From positions 35,670-99,669 of the forward strand of contig JAEERC010000035.1 in NCBI GenBank assembly GCA_016285645.1: DNA of 64,000 nt, read 5' to 3'. Both the position numbers and the translations under genes were made by a program. A model generated the notes under the pieces. That model ran no database searches. It was not told where the DNA came from and was given only the letters and a program-made list of their open reading frames with translations. Below, piece after piece: positions 1-7,934 of the stretch. This stretch comes from Clostridiaceae bacterium (GTDB taxonomy: Bacteria; Bacillota; Clostridia; Oscillospirales; Acutalibacteraceae). Numbering within the stretch: the stretch's first letter is position 1; each line of letters starts with the position of its first letter.

Positions 1-1
1 C

Positions 2-1156
2 AGTGAGGTTATGCCCGACCCGAGAATCTACAACGCAACGGGCAACAGCACTGTTTTCAATATGACAACCGCCATGAAGCGCTTTGAGGGTTATAACCAC
101 AAGGTTCTCAAATTCAGAAATCACCATTTTGTGCGCAGGGCAGTAAAATTCCATAACTGGTCAACCTCTCCCTGGGATTTCAAGAGTTTTATTGATAAAA
201 TCTTATGCTTCCCGTTTTTCGCGAAGGCGCTGCTTTCAAGAAAACTTCTGCTTATGGGCAAAAAGCGGCAGAACAAAAGAAAGGTCGCCGAAATCGATCC
301 CGGCGACATCCGCAAGATTCAGCTGCTTGTGCTTATGCTTTTGCTTGAGATGGATAAAATCTGCAAAAAGCACAACCTCACTTATTACATCGCGGGCGGC
401 TCGATTCTCGGCGCGGTCAGGCACAAGGGCTTTATTCCCTGGGATGACGACATAGATATAACCATGCCGCGACCCGACTATGACAAGTTCATTAAAATCG
501 CTCAGAAGGAACTTCCCGACGAGTATTATCTTGACAAAGACTGCGTTCCCTTCTGCCACAACAGAATTGAAATAAGGGGAACCGATTTCACAACATTCTG
601 GCGCAAGGGCGGCGTGTTCCTTGACATCCTCGCGCTTGAGGGCTGCCCCGATGATGAGTCAAAACGTCTTGAGCACGAGAGAAAATGCAAGTTCTGGCGC
701 TCGTGTATGCTTGAAAAGGCAAGACCTTTCCCGCTCTTTGATTTTTCCACATCCAAAAAGATAAAGCGCTATATCTGCTGCTTCATTCTTAAATTCGTTC
801 CCAGATGGTTTATAAAGAAAAACTGGGAGCGCTGGGCAAAGAAGTATTCAACGCAAGACACTCAAAACTGGGTATGTCTGCCCGCCAGCATCTACACTTA
901 TGAGCAGGAGACTTTCCCCAAGGAGTATTGGGGCAAACCCGTTTACCTCGAGTTTGAGGGGCTTCAGCTACCCACAATGGCGCACTGGGAGGATTATCTC
1001 ATTTGCCATTTCGGCGACTATATGAAGATGCCTCCGGTTACAACAAGAAAATCGCACCACTTCATCTACAGTTACAGTCTCGGCAAATACGCCGATATGA
1101 CCACCGATGAAATAGAAAAACTTTTAAACGAGAAGAAAAAGGAATATATGCCCTGA
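2..1156 (+). CDS. LicD-family transferase, 5'-truncated by the window edge
   Basis: LicD-type proteins (nucleotidyltransferase fold) transfer phosphocholine or other phospho-substituents onto cell-surface polymers. Counting from the ATG at 11, the family signature is at residues about 128-150: a Gly-Gly-Ser stretch, then AVRHKGFIPWDDDIDI, whose acidic residues bind metal. The frame is open to the left edge of the window (positions 2-10). The ATG at 11 has no properly spaced ribosome binding site, because the GAGG lies only 2 nt upstream. About 95 residues precede the LicD domain, which usually sits near the N-terminus. The gene therefore probably begins outside the window, perhaps as a longer two-domain protein. 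An acyltransferase starts 17 nt downstream and a cytidylyltransferase follows, which fits a teichoic-acid or polysaccharide decoration locus. The substrate cannot be told from the sequence. Confidence 0.85.
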   Translation, partial: SEVMPDPRIYNATGNSTVFNMTTAMKRFEGYNHKVLKFRNHHFVRRAVKFHNWSTSPWDFKSFIDKILCFPFFAKALLSRKLLLMGKKRQNKRKVAEIDPGDIRKIQLLVLMLLLEMDKICKKHNLTYYIAGGSILGAVRHKGFIPWDDDIDITMPRPDYDKFIKIAQKELPDEYYLDKDCVPFCHNRIEIRGTDFTTFWRKGGVFLDILALEGCPDDESKRLEHERKCKFWRSCMLEKARPFPLFDFSTSKKIKRYICCFILKFVPRWFIKKNWERWAKKYSTQDTQNWVCLPASIYTYEQETFPKEYWGKPVYLEFEGLQLPTMAHWEDYLICHFGDYMKMPPVTTRKSHHFIYSYSLGKYADMTTDEIEKLLNEKKKEYMP

Positions 1157-1173
1157 GCGGAGGACATTTATTT

Positions 1174-2250
1174 ATGAAACAGAAAACAGAGCTTAAAGAC
1201 AGATACCGCGACGAAAAGGGAAGACTGTATTTTTACGACAACGCAAAGTTTCTTTTGATTTTGCTTGTTGTGCTCGGTCACGCAGTCTCTCCTTTCAAAA
1301 GCGCGCATTTCGGCATTTATGTTTTCTGGAAGGTTGCGAACACAATTCACATGCCGCTTATGATTTTTATTTCCGGTTTCTTCGCCAAAAGATATATCGG
1401 CAAAAACGGCTCGCTCAAGGTTCAGCGCACCTTTTCCTACTTTGCTCTGTTCCTTTTCTGTCAGCTTGCCGTGTCTCTGTTTGAGGTGTTCGTGCTCGGC
1501 AACAGAATCGGCGGCTCGGTTATAGCGGCGAGGAGTTCGCTGTGGTTTTTGCAGTGCCTCGGAATATGGTACCTCGTTCTTCCTTTTTTTTCAAAGTTCA
1601 AACCCGCTGTTGTTATGGTATCGGCGCTGATTCTCGGCTTGCTTATCGGCTACGACTCTCGGGCGGAAGTTGTGTTTTCAATATCTCGAATCATCGTTCA
1701 CTTTCCGTTCTTTATGGCAGGGTATTTCTGCACTCCCGAAATGATTGAGAAGTTAAACCATATAGGCGTGAGAATCGCCTGCCTCATCCTTTTCGCGGGC
1801 GGAGTTTATCTTATTATCTATATGTTTGACGATTATCCCGGCAATCTGATAACCTGCACTTATCCTTATAAAACATTCAGCGAAACGGTATCTCTGCCTT
1901 ACGGGCTTGTGTGGATGCTGCGGCTTCTGTTTTATTCGCTCGCGGTTATTCTCGGCATCTCTTTCCTCGCGATTGTCCCGAGAATCAAAACATTTTTTAC
2001 AAGATTCGGTTCAAGAACGCTGCAGGTTTACATTCTTCACAGGTTTTTATACCTTTGCTGGCTTGACAAGAACCTGTTGTGGTGGAAGCTGTTTGACAAC
2101 ACTGAAAACGGGCTTCTGTATGTATTTCTGATAGGAACGGCGCTGACAATTATACTGTCGCTTAAAATATTCTCTTATCCGTTTACGGCGATTCAGAGTA
2201 TTCCAATCGGCAAATTACTGACAAAAGAACGGGAGGAAACGGTAAAATAA
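1174..2250 (+). CDS. Acyltransferase 3 family membrane protein
   Basis: This is an integral membrane O-acyltransferase of the Acyl_transf_3 family (OatA/WecH-like), which moves acetyl or similar groups across the membrane onto sugars or peptidoglycan. The family's N-terminal signature is visible at residues about 22-42: a hydrophobic stretch running into VVLGHAVSPF, with the conserved His. Roughly ten hydrophobic segments follow over 358 residues, the normal length for the membrane domain alone. No extracytoplasmic SGNH domain is attached. The start ATG at 1174 is preceded by GCGGAGG. It lies 17 nt after the LicD gene, so the two are probably co-transcribed. The acceptor is unknown; surface glycopolymer modification is inferred from the neighbours. 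Confidence 0.85.
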   Translation: MKQKTELKDRYRDEKGRLYFYDNAKFLLILLVVLGHAVSPFKSAHFGIYVFWKVANTIHMPLMIFISGFFAKRYIGKNGSLKVQRTFSYFALFLFCQLAVSLFEVFVLGNRIGGSVIAARSSLWFLQCLGIWYLVLPFFSKFKPAVVMVSALILGLLIGYDSRAEVVFSISRIIVHFPFFMAGYFCTPEMIEKLNHIGVRIACLILFAGGVYLIIYMFDDYPGNLITCTYPYKTFSETVSLPYGLVWMLRLLFYSLAVILGISFLAIVPRIKTFFTRFGSRTLQVYILHRFLYLCWLDKNLLWWKLFDNTENGLLYVFLIGTALTIILSLKIFSYPFTAIQSIPIGKLLTKEREETVK

Positions 2251-2270
2251 GATTTACCGCAAGTTGTTAT

Positions 2271-3005
2271 ATGAATAAAATCGGAAAAATCTACTGCGCT
2301 ATTCTCGCGGGAGGTTCGGGCACACGGCTCAATTCTCCCGTGCCCAAACAGTTCCTCAAAATCAACGATGTTCCCATTCTCATCAGAAGCATAAAAGCGA
2401 TGTTCGCCGACAGCAGAATCGAAGAGCTGTGGGTGGGCGCTAACGGCGACTGGTACGACCTGGCGGAGAGCCAGATCAAGGAATATATCGGCGGGGATAA
2501 GCGCCTGCATATATGCAGAGGCGGAATTGACAGGGAAGGCACGCTTACCAACATTCTCGACTCAATAAGAAACGCAAACGACATCGGCGATGACGATATA
2601 ATACTGATTCACGACGCCGTCAGGCCCTTCGCCACAAAGCGGATTATAAACGATGTCATAAACGAAATGCAGTACTGCGATGTTTGCAACACGGTTATAC
2701 CCGTAAACGACACAATCATCCGCTCGGACGATAAAAAAACGGTTTCCGGCATGCCGGACAGAAGCGTGCTGTTCGCCGGTCAGAGCCCGCAGGGCTTCAG
2801 GATAAATACATTGATAAAAGCGTTTGCTTCGCTCGACGCAGAAACAAGAAAAAAACTTACCGAAACTACCAAGGTTTGCTTTGTTCAGGATATTCCGATT
2901 CATATAGTAACAGGGGAGTTCTTCAATTTCAAAATAACAACACCCTACGATCTGCAGCTAGCAGAGAGTGTTCTGAAATACAAAGAAATTTCGGGAATTG
3001 AATAA
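2271..3005 (+). CDS. tarI: IspD/TarI-type cytidylyltransferase, probably ribitol-5-phosphate cytidylyltransferase
   Basis: The protein transfers CMP from CTP to a polyol phosphate. Visible motifs are the CTP-binding loop LAGGSGTRL followed by PVPKQFL (residues about 11-28), HDAVRPF in mid-protein, and a C-terminal KITTPYDLQLAE that is typical of TarI and IspD. The GGIDREGT segment and the overall pattern resemble pneumococcal TarI more than housekeeping IspD. The gene also sits directly behind LicD and acyltransferase genes, so a role in making CDP-ribitol (or a similar CDP-polyol) for a wall polymer is inferred. IspD (MEP isoprenoid pathway) is the alternative. No TarJ reductase lies within the window. 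The ribosome binding site is weak. A hairpin terminator follows at 3014-3042. Confidence 0.75.
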   Translation: MNKIGKIYCAILAGGSGTRLNSPVPKQFLKINDVPILIRSIKAMFADSRIEELWVGANGDWYDLAESQIKEYIGGDKRLHICRGGIDREGTLTNILDSIRNANDIGDDDIILIHDAVRPFATKRIINDVINEMQYCDVCNTVIPVNDTIIRSDDKKTVSGMPDRSVLFAGQSPQGFRINTLIKAFASLDAETRKKLTETTKVCFVQDIPIHIVTGEFFNFKITTPYDLQLAESVLKYKEISGIE

Positions 3006-3010
3006 TGATT

Positions 3011-3046
3011 TTTAAAGAAGCGGTCTTTTTGGCTGCTTCTTTTTGC
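3011..3046 (+). terminator. Rho-independent terminator after the surface-polymer genes
   Basis: The arms AAAGAAGC (3014-3021) and GCTTCTTT (3035-3042) form a perfect 8-bp stem, and the right arm runs into a T tract. It closes the 1-3005 operon 170 nt before the parE start. Confidence 0.7.
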
Positions 3047-3147
3047 TTCAAAGTACGGTTTATGGAACAATGTACAGTGTATAATTGTTTTTGTTGCGAA
3101 AGGATAATATATAATGTAATAAATATACATTCACTAGTGCTCCGTCC

Positions 3148-3175
3148 TTGACATTGCAACAATATGTGGTATAAT
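3148..3175 (+). promoter_or_regulatory. Sigma-A promoter of parE-parC
   Basis: TTGACA (3148-3153), a 16-bp spacer, then TATAAT (3170-3175): both hexamers are perfect consensus. An in-frame ATG at 3164 overlaps the -10 element and so cannot be on the transcript. This fixes the parE start downstream at 3218. Confidence 0.85.
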
Positions 3176-3217
3176 TCTATTGGTAAAAAAGCGCTTTTTG
3201 CGGAGGTAAGTCGGAAA

Positions 3218-5206
3218 ATGCCGAAAAAAGTTGAGTATAACAATGAAAGTATAAAAACATTAAAAGACGAACAGCGCGTTCGTCAGAAGCCGGCTGTCAT
3301 TTTCGGCTCGGACGGAATTGAGGGCTGTCAGCACGCGATTTTTGAAATAGTGTCAAACTCCGTTGACGAGGCGAGAGAGGGCTACGGCGACAAGATTATC
3401 GTTACGAGGTTCGCCGACAATTCCGTTGAGGTTCAGGACTTCGGCAGGGGAATACCCGTTGATTACAACAACACGGAAAAAAGATACAACTGGGAACTTG
3501 TGTTCTGCGAACTCTACGCCAGCGGCAAATATGACAACGGCGCGGGCGGCAACTACGAGTTTTCTCTCGGCACAAACGGTCTCGGTCTTTGCGCCACGCA
3601 GTACGCCTCGGAATATCTTGAGGCGGAAATCCACACCGGCGGATTCAGATATGTGCTCAATTTCAAAAAGGGCAAGCATGTCGGCAAAATGCTCAAAGAG
3701 GAATACTCAAAGAGAGACACGGGAACAAGAATAAAATGGCGCCCCGATCTCGAGGTTTTCACCGATATTGACATATCCCTTGACTACTACAAAAATATGC
3801 TGCAGCATCAGGCGGTTGTCAACGCTGGAATTAGATTTATCCTCAAAAACCAGGTCGGAAAATCGTTTGAAACCTTCGAGTATTACTATGAAAAAGGCAT
3901 TGAGGATTATATAAATGAAAAAGTGGGGGAAGACGCTCTTACCGCTGTTCAGTCCTGGCAGAACGAATCGGAATGCCGCGACAGGGACGACCTTGATTCC
4001 TACCGCCTCAAAACCAATGTGGTGCTGACTTTCTCAAACAAGCACCAGTTCAAGGAGTTCTATCACAACTCGAGTTTTCTTGAAAACGGCGGCTCACCGG
4101 AAAAAGCGGTACGCACCGCCTTTGTAAATCAGATTGACTCATATCTCAAAACAAACGGCAAATATCTCAAGACGGATTCAAAAATAACTTTTCAGGATAT
4201 TGAGGACTGCCTCGCTATTGTAATTTCATCGTTTTCAACATTCACCTCATACGAAAACCAGACCAAAAAATCAATAAGCAACAAGGGCATTCAGGATTCA
4301 ATGACCGCCTTTTTAAAGCATCAGCTTGAAATTTATTTCCTTGAAAATCCGCTCGACGCCGACAAGATTACCACTCAGGTTCTTATCAATATGCGTTCGA
4401 GGGTAAAGGCGGAAAAGACAAGGCTCGGAACCAAGGAATCGCTGATTCAGAATGTAAACAATCTGACTAACAGAATACAGAAATTCGTTGACTGCCGCAG
4501 CAAGGACACCTCTGTAAGAGAGTTGTTCATTGTTGAGGGCGACTCCGCTAAAGGCGCCTGCGTTCAGTCGAGAAACGCTGAATTCCAGGCGATTATGCCC
4601 ATAAGAGGCAAAATACTCAACTGCCTCAAAGTCGATTACAACCGCATTTTCAGCAGCGATATCATAACCGATCTTATTAAAGTTATCGGCTGCGGCGTGG
4701 AGGTTGAAACAAAGCCGAAATCCGGCAAAGACCTTGTTTCTTTCAACCTCGATCTGCTTCGCTGGAACAAGATTATAATATGCACCGATGCCGATGTTGA
4801 CGGTTTCCATATCCGCACGCTCGTGCTCACTATGATTTACCGCCTTATGCCCACTCTTATTTACGAGGGCAAGGTGTTTATAGCCGAATCGCCGCTTTAT
4901 GAAATCACCTGCGGCGATGAAACGTGGTTTGCCTACACTGAAAAGGAAAAGGCGGATGTTCTCGAAAAAATCGGCAGTAAAAAATACAGTATTCAGCGCT
5001 CAAAAGGACTCGGTGAAAACGACCCGGAGATGATGAGTCTTACAACGATGAATCCCGCAACGCGCCGTCTTATAAAGGTAAGTCCTTCGGACGCGCTTGC
5101 CACGAGCGAAAAATTCGACCTTCTGCTCGGCGACAACCTCGCGGACAGAAAAGAATACATAGCGCAGAACGGCTACAGATATCTTGAATTAACTGATGTT
5201 TCTTAA
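3218..5206 (+). CDS. parE: Type IIA topoisomerase ATPase/Toprim subunit (topoisomerase IV subunit B-like)
   Basis: This is the ATP-dependent subunit of a decatenating or supercoiling type II topoisomerase. The start is ATG 3218, preceded by GGAGGT at 3202-3207; the upstream in-frame ATG overlaps the promoter -10. The product is 662 aa. GHKL ATPase motifs are clear: E43 and N47 region with SVDEA, VQDFGRGIP near residue 75, and GTNGLGL near residue 125. The Toprim acidic residues are at VEGDSA (about residue 439) and DADVDG (about residue 521). The segment after EGDSA reads KGACVQSR instead of the usual GGSAKQGR, so this is a divergent ParE/GyrB lineage. parC follows 12 nt later. The housekeeping gyrA/gyrB pair is expected elsewhere, near the origin. 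Confidence 0.9.
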   Translation: MPKKVEYNNESIKTLKDEQRVRQKPAVIFGSDGIEGCQHAIFEIVSNSVDEAREGYGDKIIVTRFADNSVEVQDFGRGIPVDYNNTEKRYNWELVFCELYASGKYDNGAGGNYEFSLGTNGLGLCATQYASEYLEAEIHTGGFRYVLNFKKGKHVGKMLKEEYSKRDTGTRIKWRPDLEVFTDIDISLDYYKNMLQHQAVVNAGIRFILKNQVGKSFETFEYYYEKGIEDYINEKVGEDALTAVQSWQNESECRDRDDLDSYRLKTNVVLTFSNKHQFKEFYHNSSFLENGGSPEKAVRTAFVNQIDSYLKTNGKYLKTDSKITFQDIEDCLAIVISSFSTFTSYENQTKKSISNKGIQDSMTAFLKHQLEIYFLENPLDADKITTQVLINMRSRVKAEKTRLGTKESLIQNVNNLTNRIQKFVDCRSKDTSVRELFIVEGDSAKGACVQSRNAEFQAIMPIRGKILNCLKVDYNRIFSSDIITDLIKVIGCGVEVETKPKSGKDLVSFNLDLLRWNKIIICTDADVDGFHIRTLVLTMIYRLMPTLIYEGKVFIAESPLYEITCGDETWFAYTEKEKADVLEKIGSKKYSIQRSKGLGENDPEMMSLTTMNPATRRLIKVSPSDALATSEKFDLLLGDNLADRKEYIAQNGYRYLELTDVS

Positions 5207-5218
5207 CGGAGAATAAAA

Positions 5219-7465
5219 ATGGCGAAAAAAACCGGTAAAAAAGATATATCTTCCGCTTCAAGACCCCTCGACGACAAGACTTATATTCTCGGCGCGGGTG
5301 AGGTTGTTGATCAGGAGATAGTCGATACAATAGAAAACAACTTCATGCCTTACGCCATGAGCGTAATAATGTCGCGCGCCATTCCCGAAATCGACGGTTT
5401 CAAGCCCTCGCACAGAAAGATTCTTTATATGATGTATAAAATGAATCTGCTTGAGGGTCAGAGGGCGAAATCCGCCAAAATCGTCGGTCAGGTTATGCAG
5501 TTAAATCCCCACGGCGACCAGGCGATTTATGACACGATGGTTCGCCTTTCAAAGGGATATGAGGCGCTTCTCTACCCCTATGTTGACTCCAAGGGCAACT
5601 TCGGTAAGGCGTACTCCCGCGATATGATGTGGGCGGCTTCAAGATATACGGAAGCGAAGCTTGAAAAAATCTGCAAGGAACTTTTCAAGGACATAGCTAA
5701 AGACACCGTTGATATGGTGGACAATTTCGACAACACAATGAAAGAGCCCGCTCTGTTGCCTGTAACCTTCCCGTCGGTTCTCATTAACGCCAACACCGGT
5801 ATTGCCGCCGGTATGGCAAGCTCCATCTGCTCATTCAACCTTGAAGAGGTCTGCAAAACAACCATAGAACTGCTCAAAAGCAAAAATCACGATGTAACCG
5901 AGACTCTGCTCGCTCCCGATTTCGCGGGCGGCGGTCTGCTCGTTTATGACCGCAGTGTGATGGAGGAAATATACAGAACGGGCAGGGGAGGCTTCAAGGT
6001 CCGCGCAAAGTATTCGTTTGACAAGGCGAACAGCTGTATCGAAATTACCGAAATACCTCCCACAACCTCAATAGAAGCGATAATTGATAAAGTTATTGAA
6101 AAGGTCAAAACCGGCTCGCTCAAAGAGATAAGCGACATCCGTGACGAAACGGATCTCGGCGGTCTTAAAATCACAATAGATGTTAAGCGCGGAACGGACC
6201 CCGACAAATTAATGCGCAAGCTCTACGCCGTTACTCCGCTTCAGGACACATTCTCCTGCAACTTCAACATTCTCGTAAACAGCATAACCAAGGTTATGGG
6301 TGTTAAGGAAATTCTTCTTGAATGGATCGATTTCAGAACGGAATGCGTGCGCAGAAGAACGCTTTTTGACCTGAACAGGGCGAAGGACCGCCTTCATCTT
6401 CTGCGCGGTCTTGAGAAAATACTGCTTGATATAGATAAGGCAATAAAGATAATCCGCAACACCGACGAGGAGAGCGAGGTTGTTCCCAACCTTATGATCG
6501 GCTTCGGAATCGACAAGATTCAGGCGGAATATGTTGCGGAAATCAAACTGCGACACCTCAATAAGGAATATATCCTCAAGCGCCTGCAGGATATTGAAAA
6601 ACTCGAGGAAGCGATCAAGGACCTCAACGAAACGCTTGAAAACCCGAAAAAGATAAAGCAAATTATCTCCTTTGAGTTAAAAGAGGTAATAAAGAATTAC
6701 GCGAAGCCCCGCAAAACGGAAATTATTTACACAGCCGACATTGAAGAAGATGAAGAGGAAGTTGAGGAAATACCCGATTACCCCGTAACGCTCTTCTTCA
6801 CAAAAGAAGGATATTTCAAGAAAATCACTCCTCAGTCGTTGCGTATGAGCAATGTTCACAAACTCAAGGAAGGCGACGAAATCCTTCTCACAATCGAATC
6901 TACAAACAGCAAGGATTTGCTTTTCTTTACAAACAAATGCCAGGTTTACAAATCAAGCGCGAACGCATTTGCCGACACAAAGGCGAGCACCTTCGGCGAT
7001 TATGTTGCCGCGAAACTCGAGATGGAGCCGGATGAAACCGCCGTTTATATGGCTGTTACCGACAACTACTCTGGCTATATGATGTTCTTCTTTGAAAACG
7101 GCAAGGCGGCAAAGGTCGAACTTTCGGCTTACGAAACAAAGACAAAGCGTAAAAAACTTATTAAGGCGTTTTCGGACAAATCCCCGGTTGCCGCTTTTAT
7201 GCAGCTGCCGGAGGATAAGGATGTGGTTGTAAGTTCCACCGCGGGCAGAATACTTCTGTTCAACACATCCGTTATTATGCCCAAGACCACAAAGGACACA
7301 ATCGGCGTTTCGGTTATGAATCTCAAGAAGGGTCAGAAACTGTTCTCGGCAAGGGATTATGTTGAGGGAGAGTTCGCGAAGCCCTACAGATACAAGTCCA
7401 AAAATCTTCCCGCCGCGGGCGCGTTGCTCAGCAATGAGGACACGGGCGAACAGCTGACTTTATAA
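5219..7465 (+). CDS. parC: Type IIA topoisomerase cleavage subunit (topoisomerase IV subunit A-like)
   Basis: This is the DNA breakage-reunion subunit, partner of the ParE-like protein encoded 12 nt upstream. The quinolone-pocket region IMSRAIPEIDGFKPSHRK lies at about residues 44-61, and the catalytic tyrosine is Tyr143 in AASRYTEAKL. A coiled tower region spans roughly residues 370-500. The C-terminal half is a beta-rich DNA-wrapping domain. The GyrA box (QRRGGKG) is not seen, which supports ParC over GyrA. At 748 aa the length is normal for a clostridial ParC. AACGGAG precedes the ATG. The gene is co-transcribed with parE from the promoter at 3148. Confidence 0.9.
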   Translation: MAKKTGKKDISSASRPLDDKTYILGAGEVVDQEIVDTIENNFMPYAMSVIMSRAIPEIDGFKPSHRKILYMMYKMNLLEGQRAKSAKIVGQVMQLNPHGDQAIYDTMVRLSKGYEALLYPYVDSKGNFGKAYSRDMMWAASRYTEAKLEKICKELFKDIAKDTVDMVDNFDNTMKEPALLPVTFPSVLINANTGIAAGMASSICSFNLEEVCKTTIELLKSKNHDVTETLLAPDFAGGGLLVYDRSVMEEIYRTGRGGFKVRAKYSFDKANSCIEITEIPPTTSIEAIIDKVIEKVKTGSLKEISDIRDETDLGGLKITIDVKRGTDPDKLMRKLYAVTPLQDTFSCNFNILVNSITKVMGVKEILLEWIDFRTECVRRRTLFDLNRAKDRLHLLRGLEKILLDIDKAIKIIRNTDEESEVVPNLMIGFGIDKIQAEYVAEIKLRHLNKEYILKRLQDIEKLEEAIKDLNETLENPKKIKQIISFELKEVIKNYAKPRKTEIIYTADIEEDEEEVEEIPDYPVTLFFTKEGYFKKITPQSLRMSNVHKLKEGDEILLTIESTNSKDLLFFTNKCQVYKSSANAFADTKASTFGDYVAAKLEMEPDETAVYMAVTDNYSGYMMFFFENGKAAKVELSAYETKTKRKKLIKAFSDKSPVAAFMQLPEDKDVVVSSTAGRILLFNTSVIMPKTTKDTIGVSVMNLKKGQKLFSARDYVEGEFAKPYRYKSKNLPAAGALLSNEDTGEQLTL

Positions 7466-7493
7466 AAAAGAATCAATAAAAATAAAAAAACTC

Positions 7494-7522
7494 TTGAAAT
7501 TACCGAGCTTATGTGATAAAAT
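7494..7522 (+). promoter_or_regulatory. Sigma-A promoter of secG
   Basis: TTGAAA (7494-7499), a 17-bp spacer, then TAAAAT (7517-7522). The secG start codon is 37 nt downstream with AACGGAGGA ahead of it. Confidence 0.75.
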
Positions 7523-7558
7523 CCCATAGTAAATCAATTAACGGAGGAAAAATTTCTA

Positions 7559-7807
7559 ATGAGTTGGTACGATATTTTAATAGGTGTAGTTCTTATACTT
7601 GTTTCTATAAGCGCAGTTATTGTTGTTCTTTTACAGGAAAGCCGCAACGCGGGTCTTTCGGGCGCAATAGCCGGCGGCGCTGAGACATTTCTCGGTAAAA
7701 ACAAGGGCAGATCCGTTGAAGAAAAGCTTGTAAAAATCACAAAGTGGCTCACAGTGGCGTTCTTTGTTCTCGCTCTTATTTCAACCCTTGTTGTTCTTTT
7801 CTTCTGA
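7559..7807 (+). CDS. secG: Preprotein translocase subunit SecG
   Basis: SecG is the small auxiliary subunit of the SecYEG channel and assists protein export across the membrane. The 82-aa product has two hydrophobic helices (residues about 3-23 and 57-80). They are joined by the characteristic glycine-rich segment VLLQESRNAGLSGAIAGGAE, which is the SecG signature. A strong ribosome binding site (GGAGG) precedes the ATG. It is monocistronic, with its own promoter at 7494 and a terminator at 7824-7850. In many Firmicutes secG lies next to rnr/smpB; here it lies between topoisomerase and PBP genes. Confidence 0.93.
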   Translation: MSWYDILIGVVLILVSISAVIVVLLQESRNAGLSGAIAGGAETFLGKNKGRSVEEKLVKITKWLTVAFFVLALISTLVVLFF

Positions 7808-7823
7808 GAAAAAGCAATATCTG

Positions 7824-7850
7824 AGGCAGGTGAATTTTCACCTGCCTTTT
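7824..7850 (+). terminator. Rho-independent terminator of secG
   Basis: A perfect 9-bp stem AGGCAGGTG/CACCTGCCT (7824-7832 with 7839-7847) with a six-base A/T loop, followed by TTTT. Confidence 0.85.
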
Positions 7851-7865
7851 ATATTTATATAATAC

Positions 7866-7894
7866 TTGAAAAATATATAATATTGTTATATAAT
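7866..7894 (+). promoter_or_regulatory. Sigma-A promoter of the penicillin-binding protein gene
   Basis: TTGAAA (7866-7871), a 17-bp spacer, then TATAAT (7889-7894). It lies between the secG terminator and the PBP start at 7935, giving a leader of about 35 nt. Confidence 0.8.
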
Positions 7895-7934
7895 ATATAG
7901 ATGATTGATATATTTCATTTCGGAGGTTCTTCGA

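Noticed and set aside
2..3005. Antisense open frames within the surface-polymer genes
   Set aside because: The plus-strand proteins have clear family motifs, while the antisense frames lack ribosome binding sites and motifs.
3164..3217. Upstream in-frame ATG for parE
   Set aside because: It overlaps the TATAAT box of the promoter, and a GGAGGT site points to ATG 3218.
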